Positions 38,041-46,979 of a stretch of 64,000 nt of DNA are shown here, piece by piece. Within the stretch, counting starts at the first letter, position 1. Each line of letters begins with the position of its first letter. The position numbers and the translations under genes were made by a program. The stretch is from assembly GCF_037977055.1 (NCBI RefSeq), contig NZ_CP150274.1:3100001-3164000 (forward strand), read 5' to 3'. The DNA is from Paenibacillus sp. FSL K6-1096. GTDB lineage: Bacteria; Bacillota; Bacilli; Paenibacillales; Paenibacillaceae. A model generated the notes under the pieces. The model was not told where the DNA came from. It saw nothing but the letters and a program-made list of their open reading frames with translations, and did not search any database.

Positions 38041-38418
38041 CTACAGCTTATTCTTGATTCCTAAATATATCCCCACGGGAATAGCCAGAAGCTGGGGGAT
38101 GAACAGGCCGGTGATCGTTGCCTCCAGCGAGAAATGCTCATATTTGACCGAGAACATGGTGACCAGAATCCCGAAGCTGATCCGGGTGACAAAACCGAGA
38201 CTGAATGACCGGTTCTGCTGATCCACCACCGACTTCGTGACCCGCCTCACCTTGATGGCAAGATAACGGAAGTTCACCAGTCCCGCCAGCATGCCGAGCG
38301 TCATTCCAAGCGTCACTGCCCGGGTCTCATGATGAAGAGCCCAACCCATGACCAGGCCTGCCATAATAATCAGGGTAATCCTGGTGACGATGTTGATGAT
38401 GGGAGTCATATTATCCAT
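38041..38418 (-). CDS. atpI: ATP synthase subunit I family protein
   Basis: The 125-residue four-helix membrane protein is the accessory AtpI type, thought to assist c-ring assembly or magnesium handling. I start it at the ATG at 38418 (MDNMTPIINIVTR), which overlaps the end of the preceding atpZ gene (ATGGATAA) and has GGGGGAGC in front; the longer frame to 38457 lies wholly inside atpZ and has no ribosome site. Confidence 0.88.
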   Translation of the reverse strand: MDNMTPIINIVTRITLIIMAGLVMGWALHHETRAVTLGMTLGMLAGLVNFRYLAIKVRRVTKSVVDQQNRSFSLGFVTRISFGILVTMFSVKYEHFSLEATITGLFIPQLLAIPVGIYLGIKNKL

Positions 38419-38644
38419 TTTGCTCCCCCAGATATTTTTTGATGAGCATAGCAACATTCACAACCCCGAGTACCATACCGGCAATTGTGCCGATAGCCAG
38501 CCAGACAGGAGGGCCGTCCATCAGCTTCCGCAGCCACCGGGCTACGAAAAAACCTATCACAATGTAAGCGGCAAGCAAACTGCCTGCACTCCCGAGAACT
38601 AAAGCGATCCGCCCCAGTCCCGGCTCCTTCTTTTGTTCCTTCAT
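38411..38644 (-). CDS. atpZ: AtpZ/AtpI family small membrane protein
   Basis: The 77-residue protein has two hydrophobic helices (about 12-33 and 45-65) with the conserved GFFVARWLRKLMDGPPVW between them, typical of the AtpZ family that precedes atpI in Firmicutes. It is the first gene of the operon, 19 bases after the -10 of a good sigma-A promoter, and overlaps atpI by eight bases. Confidence 0.85.
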   Translation of the reverse strand: MKEQKKEPGLGRIALVLGSAGSLLAAYIVIGFFVARWLRKLMDGPPVWLAIGTIAGMVLGVVNVAMLIKKYLGEQNG

Positions 38645-38662
38645 AGGCTACAATCCCAACTA

Positions 38663-38692
38663 ATTTTACTGAATATCCAGACTCTTTGTCAA
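38663..38692 (-). promoter_or_regulatory. Sigma-A promoter of the atp operon
   Basis: Minus strand: perfect -35 TTGACA (38687-38692), 18-bp spacer, -10 TAAAAT (38663-38668). It lies between mnaA and atpZ. A short hairpin at 38770-38784 (TACAGT/ACTGTA) nearer mnaA may serve as a weak terminator. Confidence 0.8.
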
Positions 38693-38808
38693 TTCACAGA
38701 AAATTGCCCAAAAGCGTGTGAAAGTATGAAAATAATCACAGCAAAACATGACAAAACCATATAAACCGTACAGTTTCACTGTATGCTACTTTCATTCATT
38801 TTAGTATA

Positions 38809-39972
38809 TTAGTTGTCCTCATTTGTGAACATTGTGTGAAATTCTTCAGGACGTTCCTTAACGACCCCGAAATGATGCAGAATCGCATTGACAATTCTTT
38901 GGGAGGCTTTACCGTCTCCATACGGGTTGGCGGCCCGGCTCATCGACTGATACAGGTTCTGATCGGTCAGCAGCGCATGTGTCCGTTGATACACCTTCTC
39001 CTCGTCCGTGCCCACCAGCTCCAGCGTTCCGGCCTCAATCCCTTCGGGACGCTCGGTTGTATCGCGCAGCACCAGCACAGGAACCCCGAAGGACGGAGCT
39101 TCCTCCTGCAGGCCGCCCGAATCGGTCAGAATCAGGTGGGTATGCGGATAGAAATTATGCAGGTCAACGACATCGAGTGGATCAATCAGCTTGATTCTTG
39201 GGTGTCCGCCAAGGATCTCATGCGCCGGTTCCTTCACAGCAGGACTCGGATGTACAGGATACACAATGGCTACATCTTCAAATTCATCAGCGATTCTTTT
39301 GACAGCACGGAAAATATGACGGTGCGGTTCGCCTTGGGATTCTCTGCGGTGCGCCGTCATCAGAATAAGTCTTTTTCCTGAAGCAAAATCCAGTACAGGA
39401 TGCCGGTAATCCGGCTGTACGGTATATTGAAACACATCAGTTACGGTGTTGCCTGTGATATATATACTTGATTCTTTTTTGTTCTCGTGTCTCAGGTTCC
39501 CGGCTGACCAGCCGGTCGGGGCAAAATGCAGATCGGCAAGAACCCCCGTCAATTGGCGGTTCATTTCCTCCGGATAAGGCGACAGCTTATTCCAGGTCCG
39601 AAGTCCTGCTTCCACATGCCCAACCTGAATTTGCTGCAGGAAAGACGCATAGCTGGCCAGGAAGGTAGTCAGCGTATCCCCGTGCACAAGCACCAGGTCC
39701 GGCTTCGCCTCGCGGAGCACCGGCTCCAGCCCTTCGAGCACCCGGATGCTGATCTCGTTCAGCGTCTGGCGGTCCTTCATCACGTCCAGATCGTAGTCCG
39801 GGGTGATTTTGAACACCTCAAGCACCTGATCCAGCAGTTCGCGGTGCTGCGCAGTCACACATACCACAGACTCGATATGCTCAGGATGTCTTCCCAGCTC
39901 CAGAACCAGCGGCGCCATCTTGATTGCCTCGGGGCGCACACCAAAAATCGTCATTACTTTAATTTTGGACAT
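38809..39972 (-). CDS. mnaA: UDP-N-acetylglucosamine 2-epimerase (non-hydrolysing)
   Basis: The 387-residue enzyme interconverts UDP-GlcNAc and UDP-ManNAc. Conserved elements are GVRPEAIKMAPLVLEL, VHGDTLTTFLASYASF, HVEAGLRTWNK, YPEEMNRQLTGVLADLHF and TDSGGLQEEAPSFGVPVLV followed by RDTTERPEG. It supplies the ManNAc donor for tagA at 16.9-17.6 kb, linking this locus to S-layer anchoring. It lies between upp and the atp promoter; GAGAGGGTAGG precedes the ATG. Confidence 0.95.
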   Translation of the reverse strand: MSKIKVMTIFGVRPEAIKMAPLVLELGRHPEHIESVVCVTAQHRELLDQVLEVFKITPDYDLDVMKDRQTLNEISIRVLEGLEPVLREAKPDLVLVHGDTLTTFLASYASFLQQIQVGHVEAGLRTWNKLSPYPEEMNRQLTGVLADLHFAPTGWSAGNLRHENKKESSIYITGNTVTDVFQYTVQPDYRHPVLDFASGKRLILMTAHRRESQGEPHRHIFRAVKRIADEFEDVAIVYPVHPSPAVKEPAHEILGGHPRIKLIDPLDVVDLHNFYPHTHLILTDSGGLQEEAPSFGVPVLVLRDTTERPEGIEAGTLELVGTDEEKVYQRTHALLTDQNLYQSMSRAANPYGDGKASQRIVNAILHHFGVVKERPEEFHTMFTNEDN

Positions 39973-40037
39973 CAGCCCTACCCTCTCTTCTGAGAACAGC
40001 TTATTGTGTTCGTTCTATAATAAATACCAGCAAGTTC

Positions 40038-40667
40038 CTACTTGGTTCCGTACAGCCTGTCCCCGGCATCCCCAAGCCCTGGAACAATATAACCGTGGTC
40101 GTTCAGATGGTCATCCAGCGCAGCCACGTAGATGTCTACATCCGGATGGGCAGCCTGTACCGCAGCAACGCCTTCCGGGGCAGCAATCAGGTTCATCATC
40201 TTGATCTGGGTGCATCCGCGGTTCTTAAGCGAGGTAATCGCTGCAATTGCCGAGCCGCCGGTTGCCAGCATCGGGTCGATCACGATCAGCTCACGCTCCT
40301 GCACATCGGTAGGAAGCTTGATATAGTATTCCACCGGCTGCAGGGTATCCGGATCGCGGAACAGGCCGACATGTCCCACCTTCGCCGCAGGCAGCAGCTT
40401 AAGCACACCCTCCAGCATCCCCAGACCGGCGCGCAGAATCGGAATCAGCCCGAGCATTCTTCCCGAGATTACCTTGCTCTGCGTTTCGGCCACCGGTGTC
40501 TGCACCGTAATGGTCTCCAGCGGAATATCACGCGTAATTTCATAAGCCATAAGAGTAGCTACTTCATCGACATGCTCCCTGAACTCTTTCGTATTGGTCC
40601 GCACATCGCGAATGAATGTCAATTTGTGCTGAATCAATGGATGATCGCAAATCACCAATTTTCCCAT
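40038..40667 (-). CDS. upp: Uracil phosphoribosyltransferase
   Basis: The 209-residue salvage enzyme makes UMP from uracil and PRPP. The PRPP-binding loop [18 protein letters not shown] and the C-terminal uracil-binding [15 protein letters not shown] are intact. CCGGAGGGAC precedes the ATG. The upp-glyA neighbourhood is the same as in B. subtilis. A TATAAT promoter lies 77 bases upstream of the start. Confidence 0.97.
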   Translation of the reverse strand: MGKLVICDHPLIQHKLTFIRDVRTNTKEFREHVDEVATLMAYEITRDIPLETITVQTPVAETQSKVISGRMLGLIPILRAGLGMLEGVLKLLPAAKVGHVGLFRDPDTLQPVEYYIKLPTDVQERELIVIDPMLATGGSAIAAITSLKNRGCTQIKMMNLIAAPEGVAAVQAAHPDVDIYVAALDDHLNDHGYIVPGLGDAGDRLYGTK

Positions 40668-41032
40668 GTTGTCCCTCCGGTAATCTTAAGTCTTATTTAT
40701 AGCCAGAGTAAGCGCTTTGCTTCCAGGTGGCTAAATCTCGTCTATTATATCATCACCAAGGATGCTTTTCACCTACACTTGGACAAAACTCCCCAACCCT
40801 TAACCCCCTCCGGCAGTACCCGCCAATGGAAGCTTAAGGTAAAATGTACTCCCGGCTGGATATAAACCAAACCGTAGTTTGTGCATTTTGGCGCAAATCA
40901 TACTTTTCACAGTTCTTTCACTATTTTTATTGAAAATTCCATGAACTTTCATGATTTTTTCAACGATATTCATGGCGTTTTCTTCAGGTTTATTTGTGAA
41001 CATTATGTCACAGCAGGTTCTTCATATCATCC
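40668..41032 (-). other. Gap between glyA terminator and upp
   Basis: This 365-base stretch contains the upp promoter and an A/T-rich segment (40860-41000). A 67-codon open frame on the minus strand (40800-41003) has no ribosome site and no recognisable sequence, so I do not call it a gene. Nothing else is apparent. Confidence 0.5.
40744..40772 (-). promoter_or_regulatory. Sigma-A promoter of upp
   Basis: Minus strand: -35 GTGAAA (40767-40772), 17-bp spacer, -10 TATAAT (40744-40749) preceded by TGA as an extended -10. Confidence 0.6.
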
Positions 41033-41077
41033 AAAAAGGCCTTTGCGTATGCCGGGCTAACCGGACACGCAAAGGCC
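41033..41077 (-). terminator. Terminator after glyA
   Basis: A perfect 11-bp stem (41038-41048 with 41067-41077) with a further internal pairing is followed by five T residues on the minus strand. Confidence 0.9.
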
Positions 41078-41093
41078 AATATACTGCTGGAGA

Positions 41094-42341
41094 TTAGTAC
41101 TTCAGTTCAGGATAGATCGGATACTGCTCCGTCAGCTTCGCCACTTCTTTGGCAGCCTGGGCCAGCGCAGCTTCATCCTTCGGGTTCTTCAGGACTGCTG
41201 CGATAATGCGGCCGATCACAGTCATCGCCTGCTCATCCATACCCCGCGAGGTAACGGCAGGTGTACCGATACGGATCCCGCTGGTCACAAACGGGCTGGT
41301 AGGGTCAAACGGAATCGCGTTTTTGTTCACTGTAATTCCGATGGAATCCAGCACCTTCTCGGCATCCTTGCCGGTAATGTTCAGACTGCGGGTGTCAATC
41401 AGCATCAGGTGGTTATCGGTGCCGCCCGATACGATGTTCACACCTTCACCGATCAGAGTCTCAGCAAGAACCTTGGCATTCTTGACTACATTCTCAGCAT
41501 AGGTCTTGAAGGAAGGCTGCAGTGCCTCACCGAGCGCCACGGCTTTGGAGGCAATCACGTGCATCAGCGGTCCGCCTTGGGAACCCGGGAAGACAGCTTT
41601 ATCAATAGCGGCAGCCCATGGCTGTCTGCAGAGAATCAGACCTCCGCGCGGTCCGCGCAGCGTCTTATGCGTAGTTGTCGTAACGAAATGGGCATGAGGA
41701 ACCGGGCTCGGGTGAATTCCGGCAGCCACCAGACCGGCAATATGGGCCATATCGACCATGAACAGGGCGCCTACATCATTCGCAATGGAACCCAGGGCGG
41801 CAAAATCAATCGTCCGCGGATACGCGCTTGCACCGGCGACGATCATTTTGGGACGATGCTTGAAGGCTGCCTTGCGCACTTCATCATAATCAATCAGGAA
41901 GGAATCCTCTTGCACGCCATAGGCAACAAAGTTATACAGAATACCGGAGGCATTCACCGGGCTGCCGTGGGTCAAATGGCCGCCATGCGCCAGGTTCATC
42001 CCAAGAACCGTGTCGCCAGGCTTAAGTGCTGCGAGATACACAGCCATGTTAGCCTGTGCGCCGGAATGCGGCTGCACGTTGGCATGCTCCGCACCGAACA
42101 GCTGCTTGGCACGGTCACGGGCCAGATTCTCGACGATATCGACATCCTCACAGCCGCCATAGTAACGTTTGCCGGGATAACCTTCGGCGTACTTGTTCGT
42201 CAGCACCGAGCCCATCGCTTCCATCACAGCTTCACTTACAATATTCTCTGAAGCAATAAGTTCAATGTTCGCACGCTGGCGGTTCAGTTCAAGTCCCATC
42301 GCTTCCAGTACTGCCGGGTCACTCTTACGCAATTGTTCCAT
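41094..42341 (-). CDS. glyA: Serine hydroxymethyltransferase
   Basis: The 415-residue PLP enzyme converts serine and tetrahydrofolate to glycine and methylene-tetrahydrofolate. The PLP lysine lies in [18 protein letters not shown]; the N-terminal substrate region [11 protein letters not shown] and [15 protein letters not shown] are typical. I chose the ATG at 42341 (MEQLRKSDP) behind GGGAGGAAG; a start 48 bases upstream has no such site. It lies 65 bases after ywlG. Confidence 0.97.
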   Translation of the reverse strand: MEQLRKSDPAVLEAMGLELNRQRANIELIASENIVSEAVMEAMGSVLTNKYAEGYPGKRYYGGCEDVDIVENLARDRAKQLFGAEHANVQPHSGAQANMAVYLAALKPGDTVLGMNLAHGGHLTHGSPVNASGILYNFVAYGVQEDSFLIDYDEVRKAAFKHRPKMIVAGASAYPRTIDFAALGSIANDVGALFMVDMAHIAGLVAAGIHPSPVPHAHFVTTTTHKTLRGPRGGLILCRQPWAAAIDKAVFPGSQGGPLMHVIASKAVALGEALQPSFKTYAENVVKNAKVLAETLIGEGVNIVSGGTDNHLMLIDTRSLNITGKDAEKVLDSIGITVNKNAIPFDPTSPFVTSGIRIGTPAVTSRGMDEQAMTVIGRIIAAVLKNPKDEAALAQAAKEVAKLTEQYPIYPELKY

Positions 42342-42406
42342 GTTTGTTACTTCCTCCCTGTTCCTCTGATTTATGTGGTGTTTAATCAAAACCGTTAGTT
42401 AAGTGC

Positions 42407-43039
42407 TCAATCGCAATTGGCCGAACCGCTCGTCTCCGGCGTGCGGTACACGGCCCGCTCCCCGCCGATCAGCGGCGGTCTGCTCCACGCGGCATTCACC
42501 CGCGCGGCCCCGATGTATCGAAGGCTTGGCCGGTAAGGTACGGCAACCCGCCGCAGATGCATACCGATCAGCGTCTCTCCTATATCTATACCGGCGTGGG
42601 CCTCCACGGACTCCGCCAGCACAGGGTCTGCCATCGACTGGTAGGCCGCCGCAGCCATTGAGCCTCCGGCCCCCGGAACCGGCACAGCCGATACCTCCCT
42701 GAGGCCAAGCTTCTCCAGCAGCTCCCGTTCCATCACCAGCGAACGGTTCAGGTGCTCGCAGCATTGGTAGACCGTATGAAATCCAAACTCGGCCGCGACC
42801 CCGGTGATACCCTCCAGCAGCTGCCGCGCAACCTCCAGCGCACCGCCGGTCCCTATCCGCTTGCCTGCCACTTCACTGGTGCTGGCTCCGACGACAAGGA
42901 TTTTGCCCGGACCCAGCTTACCTGCTACTGCAAGTTCACGCGTTACCGCAGCAGCGGATGCAGCCAAAGCTTGTTCACCGCCGCCCGCAATCTGCGGCGC
43001 TGCTGCCTGAACACCCTCGTGCTTCAGCATATCTTCCAT
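42407..43039 (-). CDS. ywlG: TIGR01440/DUF436 family protein (YwlG)
   Basis: The 210-residue cytoplasmic protein of unknown function is conserved beside glyA in Bacillus. Recognisable blocks are ILVVGASTSEVAGKRIGTGG, YQCCEHLNRSLVMER, and AHAGIDIGETLIGMHLRRVA then PYRPSLRYIGAARVNA. The start at 43039 (MEDMLKHEG) follows GGGGGCGG; the longer frame to 43102 was rejected. In B. subtilis rpiB (ywlF) separates this gene from ywlE; here it is absent. Confidence 0.88.
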   Translation of the reverse strand: MEDMLKHEGVQAAAPQIAGGGEQALAASAAAVTRELAVAGKLGPGKILVVGASTSEVAGKRIGTGGALEVARQLLEGITGVAAEFGFHTVYQCCEHLNRSLVMERELLEKLGLREVSAVPVPGAGGSMAAAAYQSMADPVLAESVEAHAGIDIGETLIGMHLRRVAVPYRPSLRYIGAARVNAAWSRPPLIGGERAVYRTPETSGSANCD

Positions 43040-43099
43040 CTTACCGCCCCCTTCAAGCATTAATTGTGCCCTGATTCTGGTGGAGACGCAACATTTAAA

Positions 43100-43139
43100 C
43101 AAAAAAGAGCAGTCCGCAGTGAAACTGCGGATGTGCTCT
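43100..43139 (-). terminator. Terminator after ywlE
   Basis: AGAGCA (43106-43111) pairs with TGCTCT (43134-43139) and TCCGCAGT (43113-43120) with ACTGCGGA (43124-43131); six T residues follow on the minus strand. About 130 bases of unremarkable sequence separate it from the ywlE stop. Confidence 0.88.
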
Positions 43140-43269
43140 TTTGCCCAGGCGACCGGCCGTTAATTCCAGGTGCTCCATCGTGGTTTCATCCACACTTGTC
43201 GCCAGTTACACCGGAACCGGATCATATTTATTACATCTTAAGGGATATACCGCGAAAAATCAACCACCT

Positions 43270-43857
43270 TCACAGCTTCCGCAGCGATTCAAGTTTATCC
43301 AGCAGACTGTAGAGCGCCGAGCGGATCTCAGCCGCCGCCAGCTCGTAATCCTCGCGTGAGCCGCCGAACGGATCGATGATATCGAAGCTCGGAATACGCT
43401 GGCGGATCTCGATGATCCGCTGCAGATCGGCCGCCGCCGGCTCTGTGCCCAGCGCCAGATTCATCTCTGCCTCCGCATACAGGCTATCCAGCTCGCGGAT
43501 ATCAGCCGCCACGGACTCCTGGGTCTGCACATATTCCTTCAAGGTATGTGTCTTGGCAATAGCATCGGGATACAGCTGCAGCAAGTGCCGCTTATGCGCT
43601 CCTGTCAGGGTAAGAATCAGATCGGCCCAGGCTACAGCTTCTCCGGACAGTTGAGAGGATACGATGTTATCATGAATTCCTTCATCCTGGAGAATGCCGG
43701 CGGCATGTCTGGATATAGAAGTACCGGGGATGGCAGAAACTCCGGCAGAACGCACCTCCACATCCACTCCCCGCTCCTTCGCAAGCTTCCGCAGAAGCCC
43801 CTCCGCCATGGGACTGCGGCAGGTATTTCCTGTGCAGACGAATAAAATATGCAGCAT
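43270..43857 (-). CDS. ywlE: Low-molecular-weight protein phosphatase YwlE (protein-arginine phosphatase type)
   Basis: The 195-residue protein has the P-loop CTGNTCRSPMAEG at the N-terminus and the general-acid DPFGGSREDY near residue 160. The Thr after Gly in CxGNTCRS is the feature associated with arginine-phosphate specificity in YwlE, the opponent of the McsB kinase. The ATG at 43857 has GGAGGTG six bases upstream; a GTG nine bases earlier is in frame but overlaps that site. It is longer than the B. subtilis protein (about 150) through an insert around residues 75-145. Confidence 0.9.
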   Translation of the reverse strand: MLHILFVCTGNTCRSPMAEGLLRKLAKERGVDVEVRSAGVSAIPGTSISRHAAGILQDEGIHDNIVSSQLSGEAVAWADLILTLTGAHKRHLLQLYPDAIAKTHTLKEYVQTQESVAADIRELDSLYAEAEMNLALGTEPAAADLQRIIEIRQRIPSFDIIDPFGGSREDYELAAAEIRSALYSLLDKLESLRKL

Positions 43858-43907
43858 ACTTTCCACCTCCGGTGAACAATATAATTTCGGTTATTGCCGT
43901 TATTGTA

Positions 43908-44480
43908 TCAGAAGATGAACAGCAAGCCAAACGCCAGCAGAATCGCCCCGCCCAGCGCTTCCCCGTAATCGCCGAGACCGCGGCTTACCCGTCTACCCAG
44001 CAGCAGCCCGGTAATAGCCATGAACCCGCCGCAGGCACCGAAGGCGAGTACGGTCAGAACGATATTGCTGACAAACATCCCCAGCGAGACCCCGACGGAG
44101 AAGGAATCCACACTCACACTGAGCGCAATCAGCAGCATGCCCCAGCCTGTCCGGTGATCCATCTGCCGGCTGGCGCCGTCGCCTTCCCGGAAGGAATTGA
44201 ATACCATATGTCCGCCCAGCAGCACCAGCAGGCCTCCGGCGGCAAACGTGGTGACTTGTCCCAGCAAATGGCCGACATAGCTGCCGGTGAACAGGCCCAG
44301 AAGCGGCATCAGCACATGAAAAAAAGCAATCAGCAGGCTGAGCTGCAGCACATGCAGCAGACGGATGCCCTTCATCCCTATGCCCACTCCGAGGGAGAAC
44401 GCATCCATCCCCAGCGCAACCGCCATAATGGCCACTGTCACGATCTCGCCCCAGCCCTCATATATCCCGCCTAAGCCCAT
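43908..44480 (-). CDS. mntP: MntP-family manganese efflux pump
   Basis: The 190-residue membrane protein has six hydrophobic helices. The family motifs ALGMDAFSLGVGIGM and ALSVSVDSFSVGVSLGM, each with a buried Asp for metal, form the two repeats of the fold. It corresponds to ywlD of B. subtilis by position. I looked for a yybP-ykoY manganese riboswitch in the 150-base leader and found none. AAGGTGGGTG precedes the ATG. Confidence 0.9.
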   Translation of the reverse strand: MGLGGIYEGWGEIVTVAIMAVALGMDAFSLGVGIGMKGIRLLHVLQLSLLIAFFHVLMPLLGLFTGSYVGHLLGQVTTFAAGGLLVLLGGHMVFNSFREGDGASRQMDHRTGWGMLLIALSVSVDSFSVGVSLGMFVSNIVLTVLAFGACGGFMAITGLLLGRRVSRGLGDYGEALGGAILLAFGLLFIF

Positions 44481-44630
44481 GAATATACACCCACCTTAGG
44501 TCCATAAGTCTTGTACAACCACGATATGCGGACAAGACGGCATTCATGACTGTAAGGTAGATGGGAGGATGGGGCTGGAGGATTTATTAGTGCGCTTCAT
44601 TCGCCCGGAAAGCCCAAGTTAGTGGCATCG

Positions 44631-45827
44631 TCAGTCTGTGTCGATGACCGTATTACCGGCGGCCTTCATTAGCCGGTTCATAATAGCGGCACCGAGGCCC
44701 GTGACCGGGCAGGCCTCGGCCAGGATGTACGTGGCCCCCGCTTCATCAAAGCGCCGCAAGGCGGCATACAAGAAGCGGGCGGCCTCCTCCGGCGAGGCGA
44801 GCGGGCCGAGCGACACCACGCAGGCGGCCGGATCGGCCGGGTACAGGGCCCTATGCTCCTCGAAGAGGAGCAGGCCCGTCACCGCGCCGTCCCGCTGCGC
44901 CGCCTGCAGCAGCTCCGCTGCGGTCTCCGCGACGCGCTGCGCGGAGGACCCGCGTACTATGCTGAGCGCTCCGCGCGGAGCATAGTGCGTGTACTTCATG
45001 CCCGGCGCGCGCGGCGCCGCCGGGCCGTCCTCCGCCGCCTGCGCAGCAGCAGCGGCGGACACACCAGCGCCGCCGGACGCTCCGGCGGCGGAGCCGGTCA
45101 CCGCCGCAAGCTGCTCGGCGGTGATGCCGCCGGGACGGAGCACCTGCACCGTCCCGTCCGGCTGCACCTGCACCACGGTCGACTCCAGGCCGACCCCGGC
45201 TGCGCCACCATCGAGGACCCCGCCGATATACCCGGCGAGGTCCTCCAGCACATGGGCGGCCAGCGTGGGACTCGGCCGCCCCGAGCGGTTGGCGCTGGGC
45301 GCCGCCACCGGGCAGTCCGCCGCGCGCAGCAGCGCCAGCGCAACCGGATGGTCAGGCATCCGCACCCCGACCGTATCCAGCCCCGCCGTCACCAGCGGCG
45401 AGAGGACGCCGGGGCGCACCGGCAGCACCAGCGTCAGCGGGCCGGGCCAGAACGCATCGATCAGCCGGGCGGCGACCGGATGCACCTCCGTGACCAGGCC
45501 CTCCAGGTCGCTGCGCCGGGCGATATGCACAATCAGCGGATTATCGGAGGGCCGGCCCTTGGCGGCAAAAACCGCTTCAACCGCAGCGGTATTCCGCGCA
45601 TCCGCGCCCAGCCCGTACACCGTCTCTGTCGGGAAGGCCACCGTCTCCCCGCTGCGCAGCAGGCCGGCCGCTGCTTCAATCTTCTCCAGGTCGCTGCCGC
45701 TGAGCGTCCCCGAATTTCCCGCCTCCCCATCCGGATCGCCGCAGGCCAGGCTCCAGTACAGGGTGGACTCTATATGACCCCTGCGGCGCTGGGCCGCAAA
45801 CGGGGTATGCTTATGTTCTGACATCAT
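44631..45827 (-). CDS. tsaC: L-threonylcarbamoyladenylate synthase (TsaC2/Sua5/YwlC)
   Basis: The 398-residue enzyme makes threonylcarbamoyl-AMP for the t6A37 modification of tRNA. The YrdC domain is clear (TVAFPTETVYGLGADARN, KGRPSDNPLIVHIARR, PSANRSGRPSPTLAAHV), followed by an Ala/Gly-rich linker near residues 245-270 and the smaller Sua5 C-terminal domain (PGMKYTHYAPRG onward). A leader of about 45 residues with a basic QRRRGHIE segment precedes the usual start of the domain, so the protein is longer than the B. subtilis one (about 346). Much of the gene is conspicuously GC-rich. AGGAAAG precedes the ATG. Confidence 0.93.
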   Translation of the reverse strand: MMSEHKHTPFAAQRRRGHIESTLYWSLACGDPDGEAGNSGTLSGSDLEKIEAAAGLLRSGETVAFPTETVYGLGADARNTAAVEAVFAAKGRPSDNPLIVHIARRSDLEGLVTEVHPVAARLIDAFWPGPLTLVLPVRPGVLSPLVTAGLDTVGVRMPDHPVALALLRAADCPVAAPSANRSGRPSPTLAAHVLEDLAGYIGGVLDGGAAGVGLESTVVQVQPDGTVQVLRPGGITAEQLAAVTGSAAGASGGAGVSAAAAAQAAEDGPAAPRAPGMKYTHYAPRGALSIVRGSSAQRVAETAAELLQAAQRDGAVTGLLLFEEHRALYPADPAACVVSLGPLASPEEAARFLYAALRRFDEAGATYILAEACPVTGLGAAIMNRLMKAAGNTVIDTD

Positions 45828-45888
45828 TCATCACTAGCTTTCCTATGAGATTAAGGCCGAAGGCTGCGGCTGCACCGGCAACAACAAG

Positions 45889-45947
45889 CTAAATAACCCC
45901 ACAAAGTGGAGCTTTGGCGTAGGTGGTGACTCAGGTACTTTGCGGGG
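45889..45947 (-). terminator. Long inverted repeat downstream of spoIIR, possibly a terminator
   Basis: CCCCACAAAGT (45897-45907) pairs with ACTTTGCGGGG (45937-45947), one G-T wobble, and the minus strand continues TTATTTAGC. The loop holds GGAGCTTTGGCGTAG, sharing 14 bases (GAGCTTTGGCGYAG) with the atpA-atpG repeat. Confidence 0.6.
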
Positions 45948-45979
45948 ACCCCAAAACATATAAATTCATATCTATCCCC

Positions 45980-46003
45980 AAAACGGCCCCACCAGGTGGA
46001 GCC
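45980..46003 (-). terminator. Terminator-like hairpin after spoIIR
   Basis: An 8-bp stem (45985-45992 with 45996-46003, loop of three) is followed on the minus strand by GTTTTGG. It is the first strong hairpin after the spoIIR stop. Confidence 0.6.
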
Positions 46004-46112
46004 GCCAATCACCTCAAGTTCTGCCATCATCCTTCATCCTACCATATCCGGGGCCAAAACTGTAGAATTCATCCTTCACCTACCTTCACCGGCAGCCCGG
46101 CTTCGCAGTACT

Positions 46113-46904
46113 TCAGGCAAACAGCCCGCAGATCCAGCTCCATACATTCTTCAGCAGCTCCCAGATGAAGAATTTCACCTTCGGTGCCTCCGCACCAGAT
46201 TCTGTACTTTCTACCTTGTTAGCCGAATCAGATATACTGGAATCAGCCTTCCCGGCGGCTCCATCCGCCGCTTTGACCTTCGCTCCGTCTCCTGAAGCCT
46301 TGGCCGGGACCTTAGCTGCATCCTTTGCCGCCTCCTTGGCGGCAGCCGGTGCGGCCGCCGCAGCATCCCCGCTGCCTGCGTCGATGAAGCACAGCGGCGG
46401 AAACAGCACGCACCACCAGTTCTGCCCCTTGCCGGCCCCCAGCGTAATCCGCACAGCCTCATACTCCCCGGCGGGGTAGACACGGCCGCCATACATTTTA
46501 GTTGGAAAAGGCACGGTTCCCAGCTCTACATGATAGCTGTAATCGATTCCCCGCTGCTCCAGCTCTCTGCCTACCAGATCTGTCAGCTCCGGCAGATGAC
46601 TCTTGATTAAGGCACGGGCTTGCTCCAGACTCTGCGGGTCCTCCAGCCCGGCCACCCACTGGTTGATCTGCTCGACCACCCGGTCGCGGATCTGGCGCTT
46701 GACCAGCTGGTCCCCGGTACTATCCGAATTCGCCAGAATGCGCAGGCGGATCGAATCCTGCGGGATCGATACCTCCGCTACGGCGGCATCGCTTTTTTGG
46801 CCCTCCCAGGCCATCATCAGAATCATAAAGAAACAAATTAAAATGGCAGTATACTTAAAGGTAATCCGCAGGGAATCCCCCTGATCCGGCTTATAATTCT
46901 CCAT
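46113..46904 (-). CDS. spoIIR: Stage II sporulation protein R
   Basis: The 263-residue forespore protein is exported to the intermembrane space and triggers processing of pro-sigma-E by SpoIIGA. It has an N-terminal membrane segment or signal (about 15-35, TAILICFFMILMMAWEG) and the conserved domain IRLRILANSDSTGDQLVKRQ followed by IRDRVVEQINQW, then VRITLGAGKGQNWWCVLFPP. The last 80 residues contain a Lys/Ala-rich low-complexity stretch and a short hydrophobic tail. A sigma-F-type -10 lies 35 bases upstream. Position matches B. subtilis. Confidence 0.94.
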   Translation of the reverse strand: MENYKPDQGDSLRITFKYTAILICFFMILMMAWEGQKSDAAVAEVSIPQDSIRLRILANSDSTGDQLVKRQIRDRVVEQINQWVAGLEDPQSLEQARALIKSHLPELTDLVGRELEQRGIDYSYHVELGTVPFPTKMYGGRVYPAGEYEAVRITLGAGKGQNWWCVLFPPLCFIDAGSGDAAAAAPAAAKEAAKDAAKVPAKASGDGAKVKAADGAAGKADSSISDSANKVESTESGAEAPKVKFFIWELLKNVWSWICGLFA

Positions 46905-46938
46905 CTTCTGCAGCCCCTCTCTGAATCTCTTATACTCC

Positions 46939-46948
46939 CAGTATGTCC
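46939..46948 (-). promoter_or_regulatory. Sigma-F -10 element of spoIIR
   Basis: Minus strand GGACATACTG fits the sigma-F -10 consensus (GGHNANAHTR) at every position. The -35 about 15 bases upstream (GTTTG against GYATA) is weak. spoIIR is a sigma-F gene in B. subtilis. Confidence 0.65.
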
Positions 46949-46979
46949 AGGTAAGAGAGAGGGCAAACCTAGTAATCTA

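Noticed and set aside
40800..41003. 67-codon minus-strand frame between glyA and upp
   Set aside because: No ribosome site, no recognised motif, and A/T-rich composition typical of leader DNA.
44481..44630. Manganese (yybP-ykoY) riboswitch before mntP
   Set aside because: The conserved loops of this class could not be found in the leader.
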